From NCBI RefSeq assembly GCF_021654575.1, contig NZ_AP024488.1:930001-994000 (forward strand): a stretch of DNA of 64,000 bases, written 5' to 3'. Position 1 is the stretch's first letter. The number at the start of each line of letters is the position of its first letter. The position numbers and the translations under genes are program-made. The notes beneath the pieces were generated by a model that had not been told where the DNA came from, did no database searches, and saw only the letters and a program-made list of their open reading frames with translations. The DNA comes from Desulfoluna limicola (GTDB lineage Bacteria; Desulfobacterota; Desulfobacteria; Desulfobacterales; Desulfolunaceae). This document shows positions 53,735 through 62,761 of this stretch, one piece after another.

Positions 53735-54029
53735 AAGTGCTTTACAAGCGCCTGGGGGGTGGGAGTTCAGGTTTTAAGCTATAGGTGATGGACTTATGTC
53801 TGGGCAGGAGATGAGCTGTATTTTTGTATCTACTCAGCTCCCGTGTGCAAAATCTCCTTTGCAGATACCCCCGTGAAAGACTCTCTCAAACGATGACGGT
53901 ATGCACACCTGGATCCCCGGTCACTCGGTATTCCAAAAACGTCGAGGATCAACCGGTATCACCCGTCCAACAGGAACGGTATATCGAGCAGCCGGGGAAG
54001 ACGATACAGGTGAGGTAGTTCAATAACCC

Positions 54030-54129
54030 CACGGGCGAAGCCTGTCAGCGAATGTGATGAGCCCGAGGAACGAGGGCTCGGAGCATTCGCAACCAGGTTT
54101 CCAGGTGCCTCCACCTGGCCGCCGGAGGC
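54030..54129. repeat. Palindromic element half copy before the priming transferase gene end
   Basis: It contains GCGAATG/CATTCGC around AGCCC/GGGCT with the exact loop GAGGAACGA, then CCAGGTG/CACCTGG and the terminal GCCGCCGGAGGC (54118-54129). It ends 18 bases from the stop of the minus-strand sugar transferase. Confidence 0.88.
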
Positions 54130-54147
54130 CCGTTTTTTGTGTCTGAT

Positions 54148-54885
54148 TCAATACGCCCCCCGCCCGAAGAGAACCGCGGGGATGGTTTTAAGGAGGATTT
54201 TCAGGTCGGTTTTGAGGCTGCGGCTTTCGATGTACTGGAGATCAAGCTCCACCTGCTTGTCAAAGGGAATGTCGCCCCGGCCGCTGACGGCCCAGATGCT
54301 GGTGAGGCCCGGAGTGATATCGAGGCGTCTACGATCGGCAAGGGTGTAGAGGTCCACCTCCCGGGGGAGGGGGGGCCTGGGGCCCACGAGGGACATCTCC
54401 CCTTTGAGGACGCACCAGAGCTGGGGGAGTTCGTCGATGCTCAGTTTCCGGATGACGCGGCCGATGCCGGTGACCCTCGGGTCTTTTTTCATTTTGAAGG
54501 TGACGCTCTCTTTGTGGTGGCTCTGCTCCAGGATCTCATCCTTGATGGCTTCGGCATTCATCACCATGGAGCGGAATTTGGGAAAGGGGAACTCTTTTCC
54601 CCATTTGCCCACCCGCCTCTGCCAGTAGAGGGCGGGGCCGCCGTCGGTGAGTTTGATGCCGGCGCCAACGAGGAGGAAAAGGGGGGAGAGAAGACTCAGC
54701 GCCACAAGGGCGGCCGTGATGTCCACGCCGCGCTTGATGATCCGTGCGCTTCCGGTGATGGCAAGCCAGGCGTATTTTTTTCGCAGAAAGCGCAGGCGCA
54801 TGCGAAGCGTGCCTTTGCCGTAAAGGCCGCAAAGCTCTTCGATGAGTTCGCTTCGCTGGTGATCGGTTTTGGGAGCCTTTTCCAT
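54148..54885 (-). CDS. Undecaprenyl-phosphate sugar-1-phosphate transferase (priming enzyme)
   Basis: This 245-residue polyisoprenyl-phosphate hexose-1-phosphate transferase of the short WcaJ/WbaP type starts repeat-unit synthesis on undecaprenyl phosphate. It has one membrane segment (about 53-78), KFRSMVMNAE, the catalytic Asp-Glu in RKLSIDELPQLWCVLKGEMSLVGPRP, and the C-terminal TPGLTSIWAVSGRG box. All key motifs are intact, unlike in the fusion gene next to it. It starts four bases after the STAS gene, so regulator and priming enzyme are co-translated. Confidence 0.93.
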   Translation of the reverse strand: MEKAPKTDHQRSELIEELCGLYGKGTLRMRLRFLRKKYAWLAITGSARIIKRGVDITAALVALSLLSPLFLLVGAGIKLTDGGPALYWQRRVGKWGKEFPFPKFRSMVMNAEAIKDEILEQSHHKESVTFKMKKDPRVTGIGRVIRKLSIDELPQLWCVLKGEMSLVGPRPPLPREVDLYTLADRRRLDITPGLTSIWAVSGRGDIPFDKQVELDLQYIESRSLKTDLKILLKTIPAVLFGRGAY

Positions 54886-54889
54886 GGGG

Positions 54890-55222
54890 CTACGCCTGCC
54901 TGATGGCCTCGTCTCGGTTATCGAAAATGTCGATAATACGGTGAATACGCACCAACTCGAAGACAGATCGCACCGTTTTCTGGAGGCCGCAGACCTTGAG
55001 GTCTCCTCCGTTGGCGTTGAGCTGCCGCAGGCAGGAGAGGATGGAGCCGCAGCCGGAACTGTCGAGGAATTTCACGGTCTCCAGGTTGAGGACAAGGGTG
55101 GATCCCCCTTTGATAAGGGGGGTGATGGCATCCCTGAACTCACGGGTGTTTCCGGCGTCCAGGGAGTCAGCCAGGACATCTACCACCACGATATCATTGA
55201 TTGTTTCGGAATTGATTTTCAT
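54890..55222 (-). CDS. STAS-domain anti-anti-sigma-type antagonist (RsbV/SpoIIAA-like)
   Basis: This 110-residue protein is a single STAS domain: strand VVVDVLADSLDAGN, strand STLVLNLETVKFLDSSG with the phosphorylation motif D54-S55-S56-G57, and a closing helix. In the family, an RsbW-like kinase phosphorylates the serine and a phosphatase reverses it, switching partner binding. The likely kinase is encoded two genes upstream (56982). No sigma factor or PP2C phosphatase is in the window, so the output may be a polysaccharide protein rather than transcription. It directly precedes the priming transferase. Confidence 0.93.
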   Translation of the reverse strand: MKINSETINDIVVVDVLADSLDAGNTREFRDAITPLIKGGSTLVLNLETVKFLDSSGCGSILSCLRQLNANGGDLKVCGLQKTVRSVFELVRIHRIIDIFDNRDEAIRQA

Positions 55223-55344
55223 GAGGGGCTTCTCTGCTTATTTGGGGTTGGATGGAATAGATAGCTGTATTTTGTATGCAAGGCTCATGGGCAAAACTGA
55301 ATACCGTATGATTTGCCACACCTTATCCACAGCCTCGTGGAGCG

Positions 55345-55449
55345 TGTTCATGCCCGAGTAGCCGTCAGCAAAGCTGATCGACCTGAGGAACGAAAGCCCG
55401 GAGTGTGCGCGAGCTATGGGATGTATCCCCTGCCCGACGGAGGGACGCT
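55345..55449. repeat. Degenerate palindromic element
   Basis: A CCTGAGGAACGAAAGCC segment keeps the loop GAGGAACGA with a broken stem. The ends are recognisable only as CCGACGGAGGG near 55436. Confidence 0.55.
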
Positions 55450-55461
55450 TTTTGAATTGAA

Positions 55462-56985
55462 TTATTCTTCCATCACAAGCCGGAAACCGATGCCGGCGTT
55501 TTTGTTGCACTCTTTGACAAAGAGGCGGTTGGCAGATCGGCAGTCCCGGTCATCGCTGCTCCAGCTCCCGCCGCGGATGACCCGCATGTCGCCTTGAATC
55601 GGGCCTGTGGGGTTGGTCTGCGGCCGCTTGCCGTAAGGCCCTTTCCTGTCCTCGCACCATTCCCAGACGTTGCCGTGCATGTCGTAGAGGCCCCAGCTGT
55701 TCTTCTCCTTTTGGGCCACCTCGTGGAGGATGTACCCGGAATTGCTGTTGTGCCAGCCCATGCGGTCCATGTTGGTGTCGTATGCGCAGGCAAGCTCCAG
55801 CAGGGGGCCGTTTGAGAAGGCCTCGGTGCTTCCCGCCCGGCAGGCGTACTCCCACTCCGCTTCTGTGGGAAGGCGGTAGATGCCGGTGGTCGCCATGGTG
55901 TTGAGCCGTCGGATGAACTCCTGGACATCGGTGAAACAGACTCGGTTCACCGGACAGTTGCCCCCGCACTCTTTGTAATACGAGGGGTTGGGCTCCATGA
56001 GGGCCGTCCATTGGGCCTGGGTGACCTCCGTGGTCTGCATGTAAAACCCGCGGGTGAGGGTCACTTCGTTGGTTGTTTCATCGGCATCTCGTCCCGGTTC
56101 ATTTTTTGGGCTGCCCATGGTGAAGGTGCCGGGTGGGATCCAGGCGAAGTGCATGCCGAGGGAGGGGGCGGTCAGCTGTGTTCCGGGCGTGGGGGCGCTG
56201 GGGGCCCCCGTCTCCTTTGCCGTGCCTTCAGCCTTCGCGGTTGCAGCTGGGGTTGGTGCTGCCGGGTTCATCGCTGGTGCTTTCTTCTTTGCATAAAACG
56301 CGATGAGGCGTGTGTGCTGGTGGCGTCGGTGGGCTTCACGTTCTGTTCTTCCCGGGCTTTCGGCCTCGCCTGTGCCGTAGATTTCGTAGAAGGCGTGGGG
56401 GGTGTTGACGAGGTAGTGGTCGATGATGGCCTGGGGAAAGCGGGCGCGTCGTGCGGAGAGGGCCAGGTTCTCCGTTTCGGTGCCTGGCGTGGAGGCCCTC
56501 CCGATGCTGATGAAAAAGAGAGCACGCCCATGGCTTTCTCTGGCGAGGTAATCCATGAATCGTACCAGGCGACGGTGTTCGGGGCTGTTGTCGGCAAAGG
56601 TATCGGTGCCGGTTTCAAAGAAGAGGGTAATCTCTCCGGTTCCCTGGCGTTTGGAGGTCTCTTCGATGAGGGCGAGGATACGCTCGGCCATGATGAGGTT
56701 CTGGTTGATGAGGCGTTTGGTTTCCGACGTTTGACTGGCGTCTTCCAGCTGGAGCAGTGCCTCCATGGCGCTGTTGTGGTGGCTGCAGAGAAGGGCTGCC
56801 AGCTTTCGGGCCTGCTCCTCGGTGGCATGCCCCCAGAAGCTGCCATGGGGCATGCCGACCTCCTCAAGGAGGGCTCGCTCCGAAGGAGAAAGAGGGCGTT
56901 CAGCCCACAGGGAGTCAAGGGCAAAGAGGCTCACCAGGAGACACAGGGTGGCGAGCCCCAGGCGTGGGAGGCGTCGGCCGATCAT
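55462..56985 (-). CDS. Secreted formylglycine-enzyme-like (SUMF1) protein with OmpA-like N-terminal part
   Basis: This 507-residue exported protein has a signal peptide (about 1-28). A region about 110-225 resembles an OmpA C-terminal fold (ITLFFETGTDTFADNSPEHRRLVRFMDYL, with later AFYEIYGTGEA). A Pro/Ala/Thr linker (about 235-270) is followed by an FGE-sulfatase domain (about 275-507; WIPPGTFTMGSPKNEPGRD, YRLPTEAEWEYACRAG, WGLYDMHGNVWEWCED). The final box reads RGGSWSSDDRDCRSANR. The first of the two active-site cysteines of true formylglycine enzymes is Ser here, so catalysis on sulfatases is unlikely. It overlaps the RsbW-like gene by four bases. The role in this locus is unknown. Confidence 0.85.
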   Translation of the reverse strand: MIGRRLPRLGLATLCLLVSLFALDSLWAERPLSPSERALLEEVGMPHGSFWGHATEEQARKLAALLCSHHNSAMEALLQLEDASQTSETKRLINQNLIMAERILALIEETSKRQGTGEITLFFETGTDTFADNSPEHRRLVRFMDYLARESHGRALFFISIGRASTPGTETENLALSARRARFPQAIIDHYLVNTPHAFYEIYGTGEAESPGRTEREAHRRHQHTRLIAFYAKKKAPAMNPAAPTPAATAKAEGTAKETGAPSAPTPGTQLTAPSLGMHFAWIPPGTFTMGSPKNEPGRDADETTNEVTLTRGFYMQTTEVTQAQWTALMEPNPSYYKECGGNCPVNRVCFTDVQEFIRRLNTMATTGIYRLPTEAEWEYACRAGSTEAFSNGPLLELACAYDTNMDRMGWHNSNSGYILHEVAQKEKNSWGLYDMHGNVWEWCEDRKGPYGKRPQTNPTGPIQGDMRVIRGGSWSSDDRDCRSANRLFVKECNKNAGIGFRLVMEE

Positions 56986-57398
56986 GGCAGAAAGATGCAG
57001 AGCGAGGTGTGGTTTTCGTCTTCGTTGGGGTGGTAGGTGAATCGGTCCACCACCTGGGAGACGATGAAGAGGCCGAACCCACCTTCCTGGGATCCGTCAA
57101 ACAGGGGCTGGGGGACCTCGTCGGGCTCGAAGGAGCTTCCGTGGTCAATGAAACTGACGCAGATCCGGTCATCCCTGAGCGCTGCCCGAATGGTAATGGG
57201 GTGCTCGGGCTGCCCCTGGTAAGCGTGTCTGATGATGTTGGCTGTCACCTCATTGGCGGCAAGTTCCATGCGGTCCACAGGGTCGTCGGGGACCCCGGCA
57301 AACACCTCCCTGAGAAAGCGGCGCACCTCTGCCAGGACCTGGAGGTCGCTTTGCACGTGGAGGGTTTTTTCAATGATGGGGCGTTCCGTATCAGGCAT
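56982..57398 (-). CDS. RsbW-like serine kinase/anti-sigma factor (HATPase_c_2)
   Basis: This 138-residue GHKL ATPase is of the anti-sigma/serine kinase type. The N box lies in AANEVTANIIRHAY (E50, N54, H58), the G1 box in FIDHGSSF (D85, G87) and the G2 region in EGGFGLFIV. It should bind and phosphorylate STAS partners in the cytoplasm. Three candidate STAS substrates occur in this locus: the single-domain protein at 54890 and the two domains of the WecG fusion at 33652. It is the first gene of the polysaccharide transcript and overlaps the next gene in ATGA. Confidence 0.92.
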   Translation of the reverse strand: MPDTERPIIEKTLHVQSDLQVLAEVRRFLREVFAGVPDDPVDRMELAANEVTANIIRHAYQGQPEHPITIRAALRDDRICVSFIDHGSSFEPDEVPQPLFDGSQEGGFGLFIVSQVVDRFTYHPNEDENHTSLCIFLP

Positions 57399-57842
57399 CG
57401 TTTTTCGCTTTTATTGAGGGGCACTGCATGGGGACCGGGGGCGGCCGGGTACTTAGCGACTGGTGATTACGCCATATGGCATACGTTACCTCACTTAGGG
57501 GCCGCGTGTCACCTGGGTGTGATGAGGGGCGTGCGTGAGAGTGTGGGGACAGCTCCGCCCTTTGCTTTACATAAGGGGGTGTGGCCGTTGTGACAGCAGG
57601 TGGAATGTCTGGCGGTTTGGTGGGGTGGCCGTGATGACTGTTCAGAAGGCTCAGGCGGCATCTTCTCCACTCCCCGGGTATGGGGGGATCGCCAAGGGTG
57701 AGCGGAGGGTATGCATTGTGACATGGTTGACGAGCGTATCACTGAAAAAGGTGTGGCATGATGGGCTTCATGGTTCAGTAAGGAGATCGAGGATGTGTCG
57801 TTATCGGGCATCGGACTGGATGCGAAGAGAGCGGATGATGTC

Positions 57843-57895
57843 AGGTTGATATTCAATATCTCCATATTAATGGGTAATTACCCATAAATCAACCT
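57843..57895. promoter_or_regulatory. Nested palindrome, possible operator
   Basis: An outer inverted repeat, AGGTTGAT (57843-57850) and ATCAACCT (57888-57895), encloses a perfect 16-bp palindrome, ATGGGTAATTACCCAT (57870-57885), in AT-rich DNA. The lack of a long GC stem makes a protein-binding site likelier than a terminator. Confidence 0.55.
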
Positions 57896-58361
57896 CCCAA
57901 TGCGCTCTGTCGGGTGTTGCTTTTATCACTTGTGAAACGCAACTATTCAGCTATGCCGCCGGCGGGGCGCAGGCGACAAAAGGAGATGCTTACACATCAA
58001 GCCCAGGGCGGCCGGTCAGCTACTACAATTGGCCCGTCGGAATCGCCCTCAATCCCCGTTTGTTAAACCCATCCTTTCAGACCAGGCAAACGTTTGCCCC
58101 CCCGGAGGCGAATTTAAGCTGAATCGTGACTCTGACACAATGACATGGGGGGACGTATTGCGTTCAAATGTGACGCACCTCATAGAGGTTGACCACTTGG
58201 GAGGTGTAAACAGAGGTATTGAAAACGGGGTCGATGTGGTAGTTTGTAGGGTGTAAATCCGATGATACCAGTCCGTTACCCTGTGTCTGTGGGCCTCCTC
58301 CCACGAATGCACGGTTGCGGAAAAGAACGATAAGAGCTTGTGTGTGTACGTGCAGGTGTGT

Positions 58362-58375
58362 AGAATACGTATTCT
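58362..58375. promoter_or_regulatory. 14-bp palindrome upstream of the activase gene
   Basis: AGAATACGTATTCT is a perfect palindrome 124 bases before the activase start. It could be an operator; no promoter boxes were identified with confidence around it. Confidence 0.4.
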
Positions 58376-58499
58376 GAAAATGGTACGTATGTTTTCGGAT
58401 CCCTGAATTCTTCAAACGGGGCGCCCCTTTTGCTGCTCAAAAGAGAAAAACCTTCCTGCGCCCGTTGAAAAAAACGAACCCCTCATACAGGAACCACAC

Positions 58500-61400
58500 A
58501 TGACTCTGAACATTCTAGGACTGGACATTGGCTCCGTTTCGGCAACCGCCGTGGAGATGACCCCTTGCAAGCAGATTGTAAAAAAGGTGAGCCTTCAGCA
58601 CAAAGGCGAGATGAAAACAGCCGTGGATACACTCCTCGGACACTTCTCGGAGAGCCGGATCGCGGCGGTGGCCGTCACCGATACCACCCCTTCCCTGGTT
58701 GAGGCATCGCAACGATACGACGGGCGAATCAGCCTGATCCGAGCGGTCAAGCATTTTCATCCGGAGATCCGCACCATGCTCTCGGTGGGGGGCGAGCAGT
58801 TTGCCCTGATCCGTTTTGATGAAGAGGGCAACTACGTCGACACCCGGGGCAACACCTCCTGTGCTGCCGGAACGGGAAGTTTTCTGGATCAGCAGGCGGG
58901 GCGCCTCAACCTTTCCGGAATTGAAGAGCTCTCCCGTGTTGCCGAAGAGAGCAACGGGACCTTTCCCGAGATCGCTTCCCGCTGCGCCGTGTTTGCGAAA
59001 ACCGATTTGATCCATGCTCAGCAGGAGGGGTACTCCCTTTCCGAGATTTGTGACGGGCTGTGCCACGGCCTGGCCAAGAACATCGCCGATACGGTCTTTG
59101 CGTCCAGGAAACAGGAGACCCCTGTCCTCTTTGTGGGGGGGGTGGCGTTGAACCGGACGGTAACCGCCCACCTGGAAGCCCTTGCCGGGGTGCCCTTTGT
59201 CACCGACGAGCTGGCTCTCTACTACGGGGCCGTGGGTGTGGCCCTGGAACTTATTGATGAGGAGGGGGTCTCACCAGACGCGGTGGCCCTTTCCATGCCC
59301 GAAGGGATTCTGCGGCAGGAGACCTTTACCCAGGAGTACCATTACCCCCCACTGGAGCTTCGCCTCTCGGACTATCCCGATTTCGCAAGCGAAGAGAGTT
59401 ATGACCTTCCCTTTGAACAGGACGGCCTGAAGAGTTTCGTGGAGGTGGATATCTACGAGACACCGGAGGTGACGGTGCTCCCCGTGACCCTGGGGATTGA
59501 TATCGGCTCCACCAGCACAAAGGCCGTGGTCGTGGATGCCGAAAAAAGGGTCATCGCAGGGTTTTATACCCGCACCTCAGGACGCCCCGTGGGGGCGGTT
59601 TCCGGCATCTTTGAAGCGGCCGAGGAGGTTGAAAAACGTCTGGGGGTCACCTTTGAGTGGCAGGGGGCCGGAACCACGGGCTCGGGCCGGAAGTTTATCG
59701 GCAGCATCGTGGGGGCCGACCTGTTTCTGGATGAGATCACCGCCCATGCCCGGGCCGCCTGTGAGCTCAACCCTTCTGTTGACACCATCATCGAGATCGG
59801 CGGCCAGGATGCCAAGTTTACCACCCTGAAGGACGGCATGGTCACCTCATCGGTGATGAACAATGTCTGCGCGGCCGGTACCGGAAGCTTCATTGAAGAG
59901 CAGGCCCTGAAGCTGGGGTGCGGGGTTCGGGACTATTCGGCACGGACCCTTGGGGTTCGCGCCCCCATGAGCAGCGACCGCTGCACGGTGTTCATGGAAC
60001 GCGATATCAACCACTACCTGGCCGGGGGCTTTTCCGTGGACGACGTCCTCGCCTCAGCCCTGCACTCGGTGCGGGAGAACTACCTGATCAAGGTGGCGGA
60101 TGAGGGCCGTATCGGCGACGTGATCTTTTTCCAGGGAGCCACGGCCAAGAACAAGGCTCTGGTGGCGGCTTTTGAACAGCGCATGGGGAAACAAATCCTG
60201 GTGTCCAAATACTGCCACCTGACCGGTGCCCTGGGAACGGCCCTGACCCTTCTGGATGAAGGCGTACCAGAGACCACGTTCAGGGGCACGGGGCTTCACC
60301 GGCAGACGATCACTGTCACTCCGGAGGTGTGCACCCTGTGCAACAACCGGTGCAAGATCTCCGTGGCCGATGTGGCCGGGGAGAAGGTGGCCTACGGGTT
60401 TCTCTGCGGCAGGGAGTATGAATCCACCTCCTTTGTGAACAGCAATACCGCGGGCTTTGATCTTCTGAAAGAGCGGAGAAAGGTCTATCGCCAGGAGAGA
60501 CGAAAATCGTATCGCCACAAAGAGGTCATCGGAATTCCGGCTGCCCTGCACCTCCATGAAGACCTCCCTTTCTGGAAACGGTTTTTTTCTGCGCTTTCCA
60601 TTGAAACCCTCACCAGCGAAAGCCTCAAACCGGCAGTGAAAGAGGGGAAGAACCTCACCGGTGCCGAGTTCTGTGCGCCCATGACGGCCCTCCACGGCCA
60701 TGTCTCCCACCTCTCCGACAAGGCTGACTTCGTATTTCTGCCCTATTACATCGAAAACAAGAACCCGGAGAAGGGGGGCAGGCGTCAATACTGCTACTAC
60801 ACCCAATTTTCACCGGCAGTGCTCTCTGCCTCGGCCCTGAAGGGTCGGGCTCGTCTTCTCACCCCCACCTTGAAGTACATCTACTCAGGGGTGCACACAC
60901 GCTACCAGCTTTATCGCATGATGAAGGAGGTGACGAAAAAGCCCATCAGCTTTTTTGAAATTTCCACCGCCTACAACAAGGCCCAGGAGTTCATGGAGGC
61001 CTCTGAAAAGCAGCTCAAGGGGGTCTACGAAGGGGCCTTTGCCCCGGAGGAGAACCTCTCTGTTGTGCTTCTCGGAAGGCCCTACACAGTGCTCTCTCCC
61101 CATGCAAACAACCGGATTCCCGAGATCTTTGCCGAACGGGGGATAAAATCGTTTTTTCAGGACATGCTGCCCAAAGGGGACAATGCAAAGATTCGGCCCA
61201 TGCTGGACGAGCTGCACTGGAACTATGCGGCGAAAATTCTTGAAGCCGCCGAAACAGCCGTGGGTACCGAGGGCCTCTACCCGGTGTTTGTCACCTCCTT
61301 CAAGTGTGCCCCGGACTCTTTTATCATCGATGCCTTCAAGAAGGTGATGGAGGCCAACAACAAGCCCTACCTTATTCTGGAACTGGACGAGCACGATTCC

Positions 61401-62714
61401 AGTGTGGGATACGAAACCCGCATCGAAGCGGCCCTCCGCTCCTTCCGGAATCACCATAACCGGGCCGGAGGAGAGGCTGCCGGCGACTACTCCCTTGTGA
61501 ACCCGGAGTTGACGAAAGAGGTGCGTGACAAGAACGTGGTGATCCCCAACTGGGACCCCATCACCTGCCGGCTTCTTGCGGAGAACCTGAGGCGGGAGGG
61601 CTTTACCACCTACCTGATCAAGGAGACCCCGGCCACCATTCAAAAGAGCCTGAAGTTCAACACCGGCCAGTGCATTCCCGTAAACGCCATCGCCCAGGGC
61701 TTCATCGAGTGCATGGAGGAAAACCAGCTGGATCCGGCCCACACCGTGCTGTGGATGTCCCACTCCGAGCTGGCCTGCAACATCAAGCTCTACCCCCACT
61801 TTATCAAGAGCCATCTCAAGGCCCATGGGGGCGGGATGGAGAAGGCCGGGGTCTTTGTGGGGGAGCTCTCCTTCATGGACATCTCCATCCGGGCAGGGGT
61901 GAACGCGTACTTCGCCTACCTTTTCGGGGGGCTCCTGCGAAAGATGATCTGCCGGATTCGGCCCTACGAGGTGACGGTGGGGGCCACCGACATGGTGGCC
62001 GAGCGGTCCATCGAGATTCTCTGCGATGCCCTTGCAGGGTATCGGACCAAGGAGAGCGCCGTCATCCAGGTGACCGAGCTCTTTTCAACCATTAAGGTCC
62101 GGAGGGAAGAGCGCATCAAGGTGGCCCTGTTCGGGGACCTGTACGTGCGGGACAACGATGTGATGAACCAGGACCTGGTCCGGGTGATTGAGGCCCATGG
62201 GGGCGAGGCCATCACCACGCCGTACAACGATTACGCCAAGATGATCGCGGAGAAGTATTTCAAGAAGTGGTTTGCCGAAGGAAAGTACATGAACGTTCTC
62301 TCCTACAAGCCCCTTCTGGCCGCCATGAATACCCTGGAGAAACGCTATCTCAAGTACTTTGAGCGGGTGCTTCCCGATGTGCGGCACACCTACGATGACG
62401 ACCCCGAAAAGATCATCGCCCAGTACAACCTCTCCCTTGAGAACACCGGGGAGTCCATGGACAATATCCTGAAGGTGCACTACATCAAAAAGCATTACCC
62501 GGATGTGGGGCTTTTCGTCCAGACCAGTCCCGCGTTTTGTTGCGCCTCACTCATCACCGAAGCCATGACGGAAAAGATCGAGGGGGTCACCGGCGTGCCG
62601 GTGGTCTGCGTCACCTACGACGGCACCGGGGGCAACAAGAACAGGCAGATCATTCCCTATTTGAAGTACCCGCGCAAAGCGGAAGGGGTCGACCTTCGGA
62701 AGGCATCGGCTTGA
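58500..62714 (+). CDS. Acyl-CoA dehydratase activase, double BcrAD/BadFG protein with DUF2229 region
   Basis: This 1404-residue protein belongs to the large activase family related to the ATP-dependent activators of 2-hydroxyacyl-CoA dehydratases and benzoyl-CoA reductases. It has two ASKHA ATPase modules (about 4-265 with LGLDIGSVSATAVE, and 325-590 with LGIDIGSTSTKAVVVD and NNVCAAGTGSFIEEQ). A cysteine group CTLCNNRC follows near residue 617, and a long C-terminal part resembles the dehydratase-like DUF2229 region. No dehydratase subunits, CoA-transferase or enoyl reductase genes are adjacent, so the electron acceptor is not evident. AGGA lies nine bases before ATG 58500. A strong hairpin follows the stop. 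Confidence 0.9.
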   Translation: MTLNILGLDIGSVSATAVEMTPCKQIVKKVSLQHKGEMKTAVDTLLGHFSESRIAAVAVTDTTPSLVEASQRYDGRISLIRAVKHFHPEIRTMLSVGGEQFALIRFDEEGNYVDTRGNTSCAAGTGSFLDQQAGRLNLSGIEELSRVAEESNGTFPEIASRCAVFAKTDLIHAQQEGYSLSEICDGLCHGLAKNIADTVFASRKQETPVLFVGGVALNRTVTAHLEALAGVPFVTDELALYYGAVGVALELIDEEGVSPDAVALSMPEGILRQETFTQEYHYPPLELRLSDYPDFASEESYDLPFEQDGLKSFVEVDIYETPEVTVLPVTLGIDIGSTSTKAVVVDAEKRVIAGFYTRTSGRPVGAVSGIFEAAEEVEKRLGVTFEWQGAGTTGSGRKFIGSIVGADLFLDEITAHARAACELNPSVDTIIEIGGQDAKFTTLKDGMVTSSVMNNVCAAGTGSFIEEQALKLGCGVRDYSARTLGVRAPMSSDRCTVFMERDINHYLAGGFSVDDVLASALHSVRENYLIKVADEGRIGDVIFFQGATAKNKALVAAFEQRMGKQILVSKYCHLTGALGTALTLLDEGVPETTFRGTGLHRQTITVTPEVCTLCNNRCKISVADVAGEKVAYGFLCGREYESTSFVNSNTAGFDLLKERRKVYRQERRKSYRHKEVIGIPAALHLHEDLPFWKRFFSALSIETLTSESLKPAVKEGKNLTGAEFCAPMTALHGHVSHLSDKADFVFLPYYIENKNPEKGGRRQYCYYTQFSPAVLSASALKGRARLLTPTLKYIYSGVHTRYQLYRMMKEVTKKPISFFEISTAYNKAQEFMEASEKQLKGVYEGAFAPEENLSVVLLGRPYTVLSPHANNRIPEIFAERGIKSFFQDMLPKGDNAKIRPMLDELHWNYAAKILEAAETAVGTEGLYPVFVTSFKCAPDSFIIDAFKKVMEANNKPYLILELDEHDSSVGYETRIEAALRSFRNHHNRAGGEAAGDYSLVNPELTKEVRDKNVVIPNWDPITCRLLAENLRREGFTTYLIKETPATIQKSLKFNTGQCIPVNAIAQGFIECMEENQLDPAHTVLWMSHSELACNIKLYPHFIKSHLKAHGGGMEKAGVFVGELSFMDISIRAGVNAYFAYLFGGLLRKMICRIRPYEVTVGATDMVAERSIEILCDALAGYRTKESAVIQVTELFSTIKVRREERIKVALFGDLYVRDNDVMNQDLVRVIEAHGGEAITTPYNDYAKMIAEKYFKKWFAEGKYMNVLSYKPLLAAMNTLEKRYLKYFERVLPDVRHTYDDDPEKIIAQYNLSLENTGESMDNILKVHYIKKHYPDVGLFVQTSPAFCCASLITEAMTEKIEGVTGVPVVCVTYDGTGGNKNRQIIPYLKYPRKAEGVDLRKASA

Positions 62715-62720
62715 TGCAGA

Positions 62721-62750
62721 AGGCCGGAAGAGGAGCCCCTCTTCCGGCCT
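62721..62750 (+). terminator. Strong hairpin after the activase gene
   Basis: AGGCCGGAAGAGG (62721-62733) pairs perfectly with CCTCTTCCGGCCT (62738-62750) around AGCC, seven bases after the stop codon. The tail has no T-run, so it is a non-canonical terminator at best, or an mRNA 3' end stabiliser. Confidence 0.65.
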
Positions 62751-62761
62751 GTGCAAAACAT

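Larger units (their letters stand above)
57399..58499. other. 1.1 kb divergent intergenic region, no gene
   Basis: This spacer separates the polysaccharide locus from the activase. The few open frames in it have no recognisable features. It contains the nested palindrome at 57843-57895, a decayed GC-rich repeat end near 57955-57980, and the palindrome at 58362-58375. Its size and these sites suggest a control region. Confidence 0.55.

Noticed and set aside
57535-57849. 104-codon plus-strand frame in the 1.1 kb spacer
   Set aside because: No ribosome site, composition unlike neighbours, and no recognisable domain.
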